DNA from: Prosopocoilus inquinatus
Lineage: Eukaryota; Arthropoda; Insecta; Coleoptera; Lucanidae
Reading direction: 5' to 3'
Assembly: GCA_036172665.1 (NCBI GenBank)
Contig: CM069877.1
Coordinates: forward strand, 22,841,001 to 22,905,000
Length of the DNA: 64,000 nt
The position numbers and the translations under genes were made by a program. A model generated the notes under the pieces. The model had not been told where the DNA came from and searched no databases. It saw nothing but the letters and a program-made list of their open reading frames with translations. Shown here in pieces: positions 34,274 through 49,700 of this stretch (the stretch's first letter is position 1; each line of letters begins with the position of its first letter).

Positions 34274-37200
34274 ACTCATCTATCATGTTATTTGACGTTT
34301 CGATGGACTCTAGTAACTCTGATGTGAGATACGAAGTTCTTGGACGCAGCAGGAGCTGGAAATAGTTTTAAACGAAACAACACGTATTAGCGTTGTTCCT
34401 GTGATGTATCTAATCGATCCTTACTCATCTATCATGTTATTTGGCGTTTCGATGGACCCCAGTAACTCTAATGTAAGATACGAAATTTTCGGACGCAGCA
34501 GAAGCTGGAAATAGTTTCAAACGAAACAACACGCATTAGCGCTGTTCCTGTGATGTATCTAATCGATCCTTACTCATCTATCATGTTATTTGGCGTTTCG
34601 ATGGACTCCAGTAACTTTGATGTGAGATACGAAGTTTTTGGACGCAGCAGAAGCTGGATATAGTTTTGAACGAAACAACACGTATTAGCGTTGTTCCTGT
34701 GATGTATCTAATCGATCCTTACTTATCTATCAGGTTATTTGACGTTTCGATGGACTCCAGTAACTCTGATGTGAGATACGACGTTTTCGGACGCAGCAGA
34801 AGCTGGAAATAGTTTCAAACGAAACAACACGTATTAGCGTTGTTCCTGTGATGTATGTAATCGATCCTTACTAATCTATCATGTTATTTGACGTTTGGAT
34901 GGACTTTGATGTGAGATACGAAGTTCTCGGACGCAGCTGTAGCTGGAAATAGTTTTAAATGAAACAACACGTATTAGCGTTGTTCCTGTGATGTATCTAA
35001 TCGATCCTTACTCATCTATCATGTTATTTTACGTTTGGATGGACTCCAGTAACTCTGATGTGAGATACAAAGTTTTTGGACGCAGCAGAAGCTGGAAATA
35101 GTTTTGAACGAAACAACACGTATTAGCAGTGTTCCTGTGATTTATCTAATCGATCCTTACTTAGCTACTATGTTATTTGACGTTTCGATGGACTCTAGTA
35201 ACTCTATGGTGAGATACGAAATTTTCGGACGCAGCAGAAGCTGGAAATAGTTTCAAACGAAACAACACGCATTAGCGTTGTTCCTGTGATGTATCTAATC
35301 GATCCTTACTCATCTATCATGTTATTTGGCGTTTCGATGGACTCCAGTAACTTTGATGTGAGATACGAAGTTCTCGGACGCAGCTGAAGCTAGAAATAGT
35401 TTTAAACGAAACAACACGCATTAGCGTTGTTCCTGTGCTGTATCTAATCGATCCTTACTTATCTATCAGGTTATTTGACGTTTCGATGGACTCCAGTAAC
35501 TCTGATGTGAGATACGACGTTTTCGGACGCAGCAGAAGCTGGAAATAGTTTTAAACGAAACAACACGTATTAGCGTTGTTCCTGTGATGTATGTAATCGA
35601 TCCTTACTCATCTATCATGTTATTTGACGTTTGGATGGACTCCAGTAACTCTGATGTGAGATACAAAGTTCTCGGACGCAGCAGAAGCTGGAAATAGTTT
35701 TAAAAGAAACAACACGCATTAGCGTTGTTCCTGTGATGTATCTAATCGATCCTTACTCATCTATCATGTTATTTGACGTTTCGATGGACTCTAGTAACTC
35801 TGATGTGAGATACGAAGTTTTTGGGCGCAGCAGAAGCTGGAAATAGTTTTAAACAAAGCAACACGTATTATCGTTGTTCCTGTGATGTACCTAATCGATC
35901 CTTACTCATCTATCATGTTATTCTATGTTTGGATGGACTCCAGTAACTCTGAAATAGTTTTAAATGAAACAACACGTATTAGCGTTGTTCCTGTGATGTA
36001 TCTAATCGATCCTTACTCATCTATCATGTTATTTGACGTTTCGATGGACTCTAGTAACTCTGATGTGAGATACGAAGTTCTTGGACGCAGCAGGAGCTGG
36101 AAATAGTTTTAAACGAAACAACACGTATTAGCGTTGTTCCTGTGATGTATCTAATCGATCCTTACTCATCTATCATGTTATTTGGCGTTTCGATGGACCC
36201 CAGTAACTCTAATGTAAGATACGAAATTTTCGGACGCAGCAGAAGCTGGAAATAGTTTCAAACGAAACAACACGCATTAGCGTTGTTCCTGTGATGTATC
36301 TAATCGATCCTTACTCATCTATCATGTTATTTGGCGTTTCGATGGACTCCAGTAACTTTGATGTGAGATACGAAGTTTTTGGACGCAGCAGAAGCTGGAA
36401 ATAGTTTTGAACGAAACAACACGTATTAGCGTTGTTCCTGTGATGTATCTAATCGATCCTTACTTATCTATCAGGTTATTTGACGTTTCGATGGACTCCA
36501 GTAACTCTGATGTGAGATACGACGTTTTCGGACGCAGCAGAAGCTGGAAATAGTTTCAAACGAAACAACACGTATTAGCGTTGTTCCTGTGATGTATGTA
36601 ATCGATCCTTACTAATCTATCATGTTATTTGACGTTTGGATGGACTTTGATGTGAGATACGAAGTTCTCGGACGCAGCTGTAGCTGGAAATAGTTTTAAA
36701 TGAAACTACACGTATTAGCGTTGTTCCTGTGATGTATCTAATCGATCCTTACTCATCTATCATGTTATTTTACGTTTGGATGGACTCCAGTAACTCTGAT
36801 GTGAGATACAAAGTTTTTGGACGCAGCAGAAGCTGGAAATAGTTTTGAACGAAACAACACGTATTAGCAGTGTTCCTGTGATTTATCTAATCGATCCTTA
36901 CTTAGCTACTATGTTATTTGACGTTTCGATGGACTCTAGTAACTCTATGGTGAGATACGAAATTTTCGGACGCAGCAGAAGCTGGAAATAGTTTCAAACG
37001 AAACAACACGCATTAGCGTTGTTCCTGTGATGTATCTAATCGATCCTTACTCATCTATCATGTTATTTGGCGTTTCGATGGACTCCAGTAACTTTGATGT
37101 GAGATACGAAGTTCTCGGACGCAGCTGAAGCTAGAAATAGTTTTAAACGAAACAACACGCATTAGCGTTGTTCCTGTGCTGTATCTAATCGATCCTTACT

Positions 37201-40200
37201 TATCTATCAGGTTATTTGACGTTTCGATGGACTCCAGTAACTCTGATGTGAGATACGACGTTTTCGGACGCAGCAGAAGCTGGAAATAGTTTTAAACGAA
37301 ACAACACGTATTAGCGTTGTTCCTGTGATGTATGTAATCGATCCTTACTCATCTATCATGTTATTTGACGTTTGGATGAACTCCAGTAACTCTGATGTGA
37401 GATACAAAGTTCTCGGACGCAGCAGAAGCTGGAAATAGTTTTAAATGAAACAACACGCATTAGCGTTGTTCCTGTGATGTATCTAATCGATCCTTACTCA
37501 TCTATCATGTTATTTGACGTTTCGATGGACTCTAGTAACTCTGATGTGAGATACGAAGTTTTTGGGCGCAGCAGGAGCTGGAAATAGTTTTAAACAAAGC
37601 AACACGTATTAGCGTTGTTCCTGTGATGTACCTAATCGATCCTTACTCATCTATCATGTTATTCTATGTTTGGATGGACTCCAGTAACTCTGAAATAGTT
37701 TTAAATGAAACAACACGTATTAGCGTTGTTCCTGTGATGTATCTAATCGATCCTTACTCATCTATCATGTTATTTGACGTTTCGATGGACTCTAGTAACT
37801 CTGATGTGAGATACGAAGTTCTTGGACGCAGCAGGAGCTGGAAATAGTTTTAAACGAAACAACACGTATTAGCGTTGTTCCTGTGATGTATCTAATCGAT
37901 CCTTACTCATCTATCATGTTATTTGGCGTTTCGATGGACCCCAGTAACTCTAATGTAAGATACGAAATTTTCGGACGCAGCAGAAGCTGGAAATAGTTTC
38001 AAACGAAACAACACGCATTAGCGTTGTTCCTGTGATGTATCTAATCGATCCTTACTTAGCTACTATGTTATTTGACGTTTCGATGGACTCTAGTAACTCT
38101 ATGGTGAGATACGAAATTTTCGGACGCAGCCGAAGCTGGAAATAGTTTTAAACGAAACAACACACATTAGCGTTGTTCCTGTGATGTATCTAATCGATCC
38201 TTACTCATCTATCATGTTATTTGGCGTTTCGATGGACTCCAGTAACTTTGATGTGAGATACAAAGTTTTTGGACGCAGCAGAAGCTGGAAATAGTTTTGA
38301 ACGAAACAACACGTATTAGCAGTGTTCCTGTGATGTATCTAATCGATCCTTACTTAGCTACTATGTTATTTGACGTTTCGATGGACTCTAGTAACTCTAT
38401 GGTGAGATACGAAATTTTCGGACGCAGCAGAAGCTGGAAATAGTTTTAAACGAAACAACACGCATTAGCGTTGTTCCTGTGATGTATCTAATCGATCCTT
38501 ACTCATCTATCATGTTATTTGGCGTTTCGATGGACCCCAGTAACTCTAATGTAAGATACGAAATTTTCGGACGCAGCAGAAGCTGGAAATAGTTTCAAAC
38601 GAAACAACACGCATTAGCGTTGTTCCTGTGATGTATCTAATCGATCCTTACTTAGCTACTATGTTATTTGACGTTTCGATGGACTCTAGTAACTCCATGG
38701 TGAGATACGAAATTTTCGGACGCAGCCGAAGCTGGAAATAGTTTTAAACGAAACAACACGCATTAGCGTTGTTCCTGTGATGTATCTAATCGATCCTTAC
38801 TCATCTATCATGTTATTTGGCGTTTCGATGGACTCCAGTAACTTTGATGTGAGATACGAAGTTCTCGGACGCAGCAGAAGCTGGAAATAGTTTCAAACGA
38901 AACAACACGCATTAGCGTTGTTCCTGTGATGTATCTAATCGATCCTTACTCATCTATCATGTTATTTGGCGTTTCGATGGACTCCAGTAACTTTGATGTG
39001 AGATACGAAGTTTTTGGACGCAGCAGAAGCTGGAAATAGTTTTGAACGAAACAACACGTATTAGCGTTGTTCCTGTGATGTATCTAATCGATCCTTACTT
39101 ATCTATCAGGTTATTTGACGTTTCGATGGACTCCAGTAACTTTGATGTGAGATACGACGTTTTCGGACGCAGCAGAAGCTGGAAATAGTTTTAAACGAAA
39201 CAACACGTATTAGCGTTGTTCCTGTGATGTATGTAATCGATCCTTACTAATCTATCATGTTATTTGACGTTTGGATGGACTTTGATGTAAGATACGAAGT
39301 TCTCGGACGCAGCTGTAGCTGGAAATAGTTTTAAATGAAACAACACGTATTAGCGTTGTTCTTGTGATGTATCTAATCGATCCTTACTCATCTATCATGT
39401 TATTTGACGTTTCGATGGACTCCAGTAACTCTAATTTGAGATACGAAATTTTCGGACGCAGCAGAAGATGGAAATAGTTTTAAATGAAACAACACGCATT
39501 AGCGTTGTTCCTGTGATGTATCTAATCGATCCTTACTTATCTATCATGTTATTTGACGTTTCGATGGACTCTGGTAACTCTGATGTGAGATACGAAGTTC
39601 TTGGGCGCAGCAGGAGCTGGAAATAGTTTTAAACAAAGCAACACGTATTAGCGTTGTTCCTGTGATGTATCTAATCGATCCTTACTCATCTATCATGTTA
39701 TTTTACGTTTGGATGGACTCCAGTAACTCTGATGTGAGATACAAAGTTTTTGGACGCAGCAGAAGCTGGAAATAGTTTTGAACGAAACAACACGTATTAG
39801 CAGTGTTCCTGTGATGTATCTAATCGATCCTTACTTAGCTACTATGTTATTTGACGTTTCGATGGACTCTAGTAACTCTATGGTGAGATACGAAATTTTC
39901 GGACGCAGCAGAAGCTGGAAATAGTTTTAAACGAAACAACACGCATTAGCGTTGTTCCTGTGATGTATCTAATCGATCCTTACTCATCTATCATGTTATT
40001 TGGCGTTTCGATGGACTCCAGTAACTTTGATGTGAGATACGAAGTTCTCGGACGCAGCTGGAAATAGTTTTAAATGAAACAACACGTATTAGCGTTGTTC
40101 CTGTGATGTATCTAATCGATCCTTACTCATCTATCATGTTATTTGACGTTTCGATGGACTCTAGTAACTCTGATGTGAGATACGAAGTTCTTGGACGCAG

Positions 40201-42734
40201 CAGGAGCTGGAAATAGTTTTAAACGAAACAACACGTATTAGCGTTGTTCCTGTGATGTATCTAATCGATCCTTACTCATCTATCATGTTATTTGGCGTTT
40301 CGATGGACCCCAGTAACTCTAATGTAAGATACGAAATTTTCGGACGCAGCAGAAGCTGGAAATAGTTTCAAACGAAACAACACGCATTAGCGTTGTTCCT
40401 GTGATGTATCTAATCGATCCTTACTCATCTATCATGTTATTTGGCGTTTCGATGGACTCCAGTAACTTTGATGTGAGATACGAAGTTTTTGGACGCAGCA
40501 GAAGCTGGATATAGTTTTGAACGAAACAACACGTATTAGCGTTGTTCCTGTGATGTATCTAATCGATCCTTACTTATCTATCAGGTTATTTGACGTTTCG
40601 ATGGACTCCAGTAACTCTGATGTGAGATACGACGTTTTCGGACGCAGCAGAAGCTGGAAATAGTTTCAAACGAAACAACACGTATTAGCGTTGTTCCTGT
40701 GATGTATGTAATCGATCCTTACTAATCTATCATGTTATTTGACGTTTGGATGGACTTTGATGTGAGATACGAAGTTCTCGGACGCAGCTGTAGCTGGAAA
40801 TAGTTTTAAATGAAACAACACGTATTAGCGTTGTTCCTGTGATGTATCTAATCGATCCTTACTCATCTATCATGTTATTTTACGTTTGGATGGACTCCAG
40901 TAACTCTGATGTGAGATACAAAGTTTTTGGACGCAGCAGAAGCTGGAAATAGTTTTGAACGAAACAACACGTATTAGCAGTGTTCCTGTGATTTATCTAA
41001 TCGATCCTTACTTAGCTACTATGTTATTTGACGTTTCGATGGACTCTAGTAACTCTATGGTGAGATACGAAATTTTCGGACGCAGCAGAAGCTGGAAATA
41101 GTTTCAAACGAAACAACACGCATTAGCGTTGTTCCTGTGATGTATCTAATCGATCCTTACTCATCTATCATGTTATTTGGCGTTTCGATGGACTCCAGTA
41201 ACTTTGATGTGAGATACGAAGTTCTCGGACGCAGCTGAAGCTAGAAATAGTTTTAAACGAAACAACACGCATTAGCGTTGTTCCTGTGCTGTATCTAATC
41301 GATCCTTACTTATCTATCAGGTTATTTGACGTTTCGATGGACTCCAGTAACTCTGATGTGAGATACGACGTTTTCGGACGCAGCAGAAGCTGGAAATAGT
41401 TTTAAACGAAACAACACGTATTAGCGTTGTTCCTGTGATGTATGTAATCGATCCTTACTCATCTATCATGTTATTTGACGTTTGGATGGACTCCAGTAAC
41501 TCTGATGTGAGATACAAAGTTCTCGGACGCAGCAGAAGCTGGAAATAGTTTTAAAAGAAACAACACGCATTAGCGTTGTTCCTGTGATGTATCTAATCGA
41601 TCCTTACTCATCTATCATGTTATTTGACGTTTCGATGGACTCTAGTAACTCTGATGTGAGATACGAAGTTTTTGGGCGCAGCAGAAGCTGGAAATAGTTT
41701 TAAACAAAGCAACACGTATTATCGTTGTTCCTGTGATGTACCTAATCGATCCTTACTCATCTATCATGTTATTCTATGTTTGGATGGACTCCAGTAACTC
41801 TGAAATAGTTTTAAATGAAACAACACGTATTAGCGTTGTTCCTGTGATGTATCTAATCGATCCTTACTCATCTATCATGTTATTTGACGTTTCGATGGAC
41901 TCTAGTAACTCTGATGTGAGATACGAAGTTCTTGGACGCAGCAGGAGCTGGAAATAGTTTTAAACGAAACAACACGTATTAGCGTTGTTCCTGTGATGTA
42001 TCTAATCGATCCTTACTCATCTATCATGTTATTTGGCGTTTCGATGGACCCCAGTAACTCTAATGTAAGATACGAAATTTTCGGACGCAGCAGAAGCTGG
42101 AAATAGTTTCAAACGAAACAACACGCATTAGCGTTGTTCCTGTGATGTATCTAATCGATCCTTACTCATCTATCATGTTATTTGGCGTTTCGATGGACTC
42201 CAGTAACTTTGATGTGAGATACGAAGTTTTTGGACGCAGCAGAAGCTGGAAATAGTTTTGAACGAAACAACACGTATTAGCGTTGTTCCTGTGATGTATC
42301 TAATCGATCCTTACTTATCTATCAGGTTATTTGACGTTTCGATGGACTCCAGTAACTCTGATGTGAGATACGACGTTTTCGGACGCAGCAGAAGCTGGAA
42401 ATAGTTTCAAACGAAACAACACGTATTAGCGTTGTTCCTGTGATGTATGTAATCGATCCTTACTAATCTATCATGTTATTTGACGTTTGGATGGACTTTG
42501 ATGTGAGATACGAAGTTCTCGGACGCAGCTGTAGCTGGAAATAGTTTTAAATGAAACTACACGTATTAGCGTTGTTCCTGTGATGTATCTAATCGATCCT
42601 TACTCATCTATCATGTTATTTTACGTTTGGATGGACTCCAGTAACTCTGATGTGAGATACAAAGTTTTTGGACGCAGCAGAAGCTGGAAATAGTTTTGAA
42701 CGAAACAACACGTATTAGCAGTGTTCCTGTGATT

Positions 42735-45700
42735 TATCTAATCGATCCTTACTTAGCTACTATGTTATTTGACGTTTCGATGGACTCTAGTAACTCTATG
42801 GTGAGATACGAAATTTTCGGACGCAGCAGAAGCTGGAAATAGTTTCAAACGAAACAACACGCATTAGCGTTGTTCCTGTGATGTATCTAATCGATCCTTA
42901 CTCATCTATCATGTTATTTGGCGTTTCGATGGACTCCAGTAACTTTGATGTGAGATACGAAGTTCTCGGACGCAGCTGAAGCTAGAAATAGTTTTAAACG
43001 AAACAACACGCATTAGCGTTGTTCCTGTGCTGTATCTAATCGATCCTTACTTATCTATCAGGTTATTTGACGTTTCGATGGACTCCAGTAACTCTGATGT
43101 GAGATACGACGTTTTCGGACGCAGCAGAAGCTGGAAATAGTTTTAAACGAAACAACACGTATTAGCGTTGTTCCTGTGATGTATGTAATCGATCCTTACT
43201 CATCTATCATGTTATTTGACGTTTGGATGAACTCCAGTAACTCTGATTGAGATACAAAGTTCTCGGACGCAGCAGAAGCTGGAAATAGTTTTAAATGAAA
43301 CAACACGCATTAGCGTTGTTCCTGTGATGTATCTAATCGATCCTTACTCATCTATCATGTTATTTGACGTTTCGATGGACTCTAGTAACTCTGATGTGAG
43401 ATACGAAGTTTTTGGGCGCAGCAGGAGCTGGAAATAGTTTTAAACAAAGCAACACGTATTAGCGTTGTTCCTGTGATGTACCTAATCGATCCTTACTCAT
43501 CTATCATGTTATTCTATGTTTGGATGGACTCCAGTAACTCTGAAATAGTTTTAAATGAAACAACACGTATTAGCGTTGTTCCTGTGATGTATCTAATCGA
43601 TCCTTACTCATCTATCATGTTATTTGACGTTTCGATGGACTCTAGTAACTCTGATGTGAGATACGAAGTTCTTGGACGCAGCAGGAGCTGGAAATAGTTT
43701 TAAACGAAACAACACGTATTAGCGTTGTTCCTGTGATGTATCTAATCGATCCTTACTCATCTATCATGTTATTTGGCGTTTCGATGGACCCCAGTAACTC
43801 TAATGTAAGATACGAAATTTTCGGACGCAGCAGAAGCTGGAAATAGTTTCAAACGAAACAACACGCATTAGCGTTGTTCCTGTGATGTATCTAATCGATC
43901 CTTACTTAGCTACTATGTTATTTGACGTTTCGATGGACTCTAGTAACTCTATGGTGAGATACGAAATTTTCGGACGCAGCCGAAGCTGGAAATAGTTTTA
44001 AACGAAACAACACACATTAGCGTTGTTCCTGTGATGTATCTAATCGATCCTTACTCATCTATCATGTTATTTGGCGTTTCGATGGACTCCAGTAACTTTG
44101 ATGTGAGATACAAAGTTTTTGGACGCAGCAGAAGCTGGAAATAGTTTTGAACGAAACAACACGTATTAGCAGTGTTCCTGTGATGTATCTAATCGATCCT
44201 TACTTAGCTACTATGTTATTTGACGTTTCGATGGACTCTAGTAACTCTATGGTGAGATACGAAATTTTCGGACGCAGCAGAAGCTGGAAATAGTTTTAAA
44301 CGAAACAACACGCATTAGCGTTGTTCCTGTGATGTATCTAATCGATCCTTACTCATCTATCATGTTATTTGGCGTTTCGATGGACCCCAGTAACTCTAAT
44401 GTAAGATACGAAATTTTCGGACGCAGCAGAAGCTGGAAATAGTTTCAAACGAAACAACACGCATTAGCGTTGTTCCTGTGATGTATCTAATCGATCCTTA
44501 CTTAGCTACTATGTTATTTGACGTTTCGATGGACTCTAGTAACTCCATGGTGAGATACGAAATTTTCGGACGCAGCCGAAGCTGGAAATAGTTTTAAACG
44601 AAACAACACGCATTAGCGTTGTTCCTGTGATGTATCTAATCGATCCTTACTCATCTATCATGTTATTTGGCGTTTCGATGGACTCCAGTAACTTTGATGT
44701 GAGATACGAAGTTCTCGGACGCAGCAGAAGCTGGAAATAGTTTCAAACGAAACAACACGCATTAGCGTTGTTCCTGTGATGTATCTAATCGATCCTTACT
44801 CATCTATCATGTTATTTGGCGTTTCGATGGACTCCAGTAACTTTGATGTGAGATACGAAGTTTTTGGACGCAGCAGAAGCTGGAAATAGTTTTGAACGAA
44901 ACAACACGTATTAGCGTTGTTCCTGTGATGTATCTAATCGATCCTTACTTATCTATCAGGTTATTTGACGTTTCGATGGACTCCAGTAACTTTGATGTGA
45001 GATACGACGTTTTCGGACGCAGCAGAAGCTGGAAATAGTTTTAAACGAAACAACACGTATTAGCGTTGTTCCTGTGATGTATGTAATCGATCCTTACTAA
45101 TCTATCATGTTATTTGACGTTTGGATGGACTTTGATGTGAGATACGAAGTTCTCGGACACAGCAGTAGCTGGAAATAGTTTTAAATGAAACAACACGTAT
45201 TAGCGTTGTTCCTGTGATGTATCTAATCGATCCTTACTCATCTATCATCTTATTTTACGTTTGGATGGACTCCAGTAACTCTGATGTGAGATACAAAGTT
45301 TTTGGACGCAGCAGAAGCTGGAAATAGTTTTGAACGAAACAACACGTATTAGCAGTGTTCCTGTGATGTATCTAATCGATCCTTACTTAGCTACTATGTT
45401 ATTTGACGTTTCGATGGACTCTAGTAACTCTATGGTGAGATACGAAATTTTCGGACGCAGCAGAAGCTGGAAATAGTTTCAAACGAAACAACACGCATTA
45501 GCGTTGTTCCTGTGATGTATCTAATCGATCCTTACTCATCTATCATGTTATTTGGCGTTTCGATGGACTCCAGTAACTTTGATGTGAGATACGAAGTTCT
45601 CGGACGCAGCTGAAGCTAGAAATAGTTTTAAACGAAACAACACGCATTAGCGTTGTTCCTGTGCTGTATCTAATCGATCCTTACTTATCTATCAGGTTAT

Positions 45701-46740
45701 TTGACGTTTCGATGGACTCCAGTAACTCTGATGTGAGATACGACGTTTTCGGACGCAGCAGAAGCTGGAAATAGTTTTAAACGAAACAACACGTATTAGC
45801 GTTGTTCCTGTGATGTATGTAATCGATCCTTACTCATCTATCATTTTATTTGACGTTTGGATGGACTCCAGTAACTCTGATGTGAGATACAAAGTTCTCG
45901 GACGCAGCAGAAGCTGGAAATAGTTTTAAATGAAACAACACGCATTAGCGTTGTTCCTGTGATGTATCTAATCGATCCTTACTCATCTATCATGTTATTT
46001 GACGTTTCGATGGACTCTAGTAACTCTGATGTGAGATACGAAGTTTTTGGGCGCAGCAGGAGCTGGAAATAGTTTTAAACAAAGCAACACGTATTAGCGT
46101 TGTTCCTGTGATGTACCTAATCGATCCTTACTCATCTATCATGTTATTTTATGTTTGGATGGACTCCAGTAACTCTGAAATAGTTTTAAATGAAACAACA
46201 CGTATTAGCGTTGTTCCTGTGATGTATCTAATCGATCCTTACTCATCTATCATGTTATTTGACGTTTCGATGGACTCTAGTAACTCTGATGTGAGATACG
46301 AAGTTCTTGGACGCAGCAGGAGCTGGAAATAGTTTTAAACGAAACAACACGTATTAGCGTTGTTCCTGTGATGTATCTAATCGATCCTTACTCATCTATC
46401 ATGTTATTTGGCGTTTCGATGGACCCCAGTAACTCTAATGTAAGATACGAAGTTTTCGGACGCAGCAGAAGCTGGAAATAGTTTCAAACGAAACAACACG
46501 CATTAGCGTTGTACCTGTGATGTATCTAATCGATCCTTACTTAGCTACTATGTTATTTGACGTTTCGATGGACTCTAGTAACTCTATGGTGAGATACGAA
46601 ATTTTCGGACGCAGCCGAAGCTGGAAATAGTTTTAAACGAAACAACACGCATTAGCGTTGTTCCTGTGATGTATCTAATCGATCCTTACTCATCTATCAT
46701 GTTATTTGGCGTTTCGATGGACTCCAGTAACTTTGATGTG
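42735..46740 (+). repeat. Higher-order block E, copy 1 (4.0 kb)
   Basis: The block matches 54,503-58,508 at about +11,768 bp, 11,767 before the 1-bp deletion corrects the register. Shared markers are GGATGAACTCC, TTATTCTATG, CACACATTAG, AACTCCATGG, CGGACACAGCAGTAG, ATCTTATTTT and GTTGTACCTG. The left limit is GATTTATC against GATGTATC (42,734) and the right limit GTGAGATAC against GTGTGATAC (46,741). Most of it is also block B sequence, matching 5,147-8,414. Confidence 0.86.
43198..43345 (+). repeat. 148-bp monomer with private 1-bp deletion
   Basis: CTCTGATTGAGATAC at about 43,242-43,256 lacks one G of CTCTGATGTGAGATAC. The corresponding units 5,850 bp upstream (near 37,347) and in the block near 54,966 are intact, although all three share the rare GGATGAACTCC variant. 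The loss is therefore a recent private change, or a sequencing error. Confidence 0.85.
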
Positions 46741-49700
46741 AGATACGAAGTTCTCGGACGCAGCAGAAGCTGGAAATAGTTTCAAACGAAACAACACGCA
46801 TTAGCGTTGTTCCTGTGATGTATCTAATCGATCCTTACTCATCTATCATGTTATTTGGCGTTTCGATGGACTCCAGTAACTTTGATGTGAGATACGAAGT
46901 TTTTGGACGCATCAGAAGCTGGAAATAGTTTTGAACGAAACAACACGTATTAGCGTTGTTCCTGTGATGTATCTAATCGATCCTTACTTATCTATCAGGT
47001 TATTTGACGTTTCGATGGACTCCAGTAACTCTGATGTGAGATACGACGTTTTCGGACGCAGAAGAAGCTGGAAATAGTTTTAAACGAAACAACACGTATT
47101 AGCGTTGTTCCTGTGATGTATGTAATCGATCCTTACTAATCTATCATGTTATTTGACGTTTGGATGGACTTTGATGTAAGATACGAAGTTCTCGGACGCA
47201 GCTGTAGCTGGAAATAGTTTTAAATGAAACAACACGTATTAGCGTTGTTCTTGTGATGTATCTAATCGATCCTTACTCATCTATCATGTTATTTGACGTT
47301 TCGATGGACTCCAGTAACTCTAATTTGAGATACGAAATTTTCGGACGCAGCAGAAGATGGAAATAGTTTTAAATGAAACAACACGCATTAGCGTTGTTCC
47401 TGTGATGTATCTAATCGATCCTTACTTATCTATCATGTTATTTGACGTTTCGATGGACTCTGGTAACTCTGATGTGAGATACGAAGTTCTTGGGCGCAGC
47501 AGGAGCTGGAAATAGTTTTAAACAAAGCAACACGTATTAGCGTTGTTCCTGTGATGTATCTAATCGATCCTTACTCATCTATCATGTTATTTTACGTTTG
47601 GATGGACTCCAGTAACTCTGATGTGAGATACAAAGTTTTTGGACGCAGCAGAAGCTGGAAATAGTTTTGAACGAAACAACACGTATTAGCAGTGTTCCTG
47701 TGATGTATCTAATCGATCCTTACTTAGCTACTATGTTATTTGACGTTTCGATGGACTCTAGTAACTCTATGGTGAGATACGAAATTTTCGGACGCAGCAG
47801 AAGCTGGAAATAGTTTTAAACGAAACAACACGCATTAGCGTTGTTCCTGTGATGTATCTAATCGATCCTTACTCATCTATCATGTTATTTGGCGTTTCGA
47901 TGGACTCCAGTAACTTTGATGTGAGATACGAAGTTCTCGGACGCAGCTGTAGCTGGAAATAGTTTTAAATGAAACAACACGTATTAGCGTTGTTCCTGTG
48001 ATGTATCTAATCGATCCTTACTCATCTATCATGTTATTTGACGTTTCGATGGACTCTAGTAACTCTGATGTGAGATACGAAGTTCTTGGACGCAGCAGGA
48101 GCTGGAAATAGTTTTAAACGAAACAACACGTATTAGCGTTGTTCCTGTGATGTATCTAATCGATCCTTACTCATCTATCATGTTATTTGGCGTTTCGATG
48201 GACCCCAGTAACTCTAATGTAAGATACGAAATTTTCGGACGCAGCAGAAGCTGGAAATAGTTTCAAACGAAACAACACGCATTAGCGTTGTTCCTGTGAT
48301 GTATCTAATCGATCCTTACTCATCTATCATGTTATTTGGCGTTTCGATGGACTCCAGTAACTTTGATGTGAGATACGAAGTTCTCAGACGCAGCTGAAGC
48401 TAGAAATAGTTTTAAACGAAACAACACGCATTAACGTTGTTCCTGTGCTGTATCTAATCGATCCTTACTTATCTATCAGGTTATTTGACGTTTCGATGGA
48501 CTCCAGTAACTCTGATGTGAGATACGACGTTTTCGGACGCAGCAGAAGCTGGAAATAGTTTTAAACGAAACAACACGTATTAGCGTTGTTCCTGTGATGT
48601 ATGTAATCGATCCTTACTCATCTATCATGTTATTTGACGTTTGGATGGACTCCAGTAACTCTGATGTGAGATACAAAGTTCTCGGACGCAGCAGAAGCTG
48701 GAAATAGTTTTAAATGAAACAACACGCATTAGCGTTGTTCCTGTGATGTATCTAATCGATCCTTACTCATCTATCATGTTATTTGACGTTTCGATGGACT
48801 CTAGTAACTCTGATGTGAGATACGAAGTTTTTGGGCGCAGCAGGAGCTGGAAATAGTTTTAAACAAAGCAACACGTATTAGCGTTGTTCCTGTGATGTAC
48901 CTAATCGATCCTTACTCATCTATCATGTTATTTTATGTTTGGATGGACTCCAGTAACTCTGATGTGAGATACAAAATTTTTGGACGCAGCAGAAGCTGGA
49001 AATAGTTTTGAACGAAACATCACGTATTAGCGTTGTTCCTGTGATGTATCTAATCGATCCTTACTTAGCTACTGTTATTTGACGTTTCGATGGACTCCAG
49101 TAACTCTATGGTGAGATACGAAATTTTCGGACGCAGCAGAAGCTGGAAATAGTTTTAAACGGAACAACACGCTTTAGCGTTGTTCCTGTGATGTATCTAA
49201 TCGATCCTAACTCATCTATCATGTTATTTGGCGTTTCGATGGACTCTAGTAACTTTGATGTGAGATACGAAGTTCTCGGACGCAGCTGTAGCTGGAAATA
49301 GTTTTAAATGAAACAACACGTATTAGCGTTGTTCCTGTGATGTATCTAATCGATCCTTACTCATCTATCATGTTATTTTACGTTTGGATGGACTCCAGTA
49401 ACTCTGATGTGAGATACAAAGTTTTCGGACGCAGCAGAAGCTGGAAATAGTTTTAAATGAAACAACACCTATTAGCGTTGTTCCTGTGATGTATCTAATC
49501 GATCCTTACTTATCTATCAGGTTATTTGACGTTTCGATGGACTCCAGTAACTCTGATGTGAGATACGACGTTTTCGGACGCAGCAGAAGCTGGAAATAGT
49601 TTTAAACGAAACAACACGTATTGGCGTTGTTCCTGTGACGTATGTAATCGATCCTTACTCATCTATCATGTTATTTGACGTTTGGATGGACTCCAGTAAC

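Larger units (their letters stand above)
33292..45138 (+). repeat. Tandem duplication of a 5,851-bp, 40-monomer unit
   Basis: 33,292-39,288 matches 39,143-45,138 at +5,851 bp, or +5,850 after a private 1-bp loss near 43,247. The unit equals 40 x 149 minus two 38-bp, three 9-bp and one 6-bp deletions. Each of these has its partner: 34,131/39,982, 35,904/41,755, 37,645/43,495, 33,395/39,246, 34,870/40,721 and 36,611/42,462. The two copies overlap by about 146 bp around 39,143-39,288, the interval in which the unequal exchange must lie. Confidence 0.92.
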
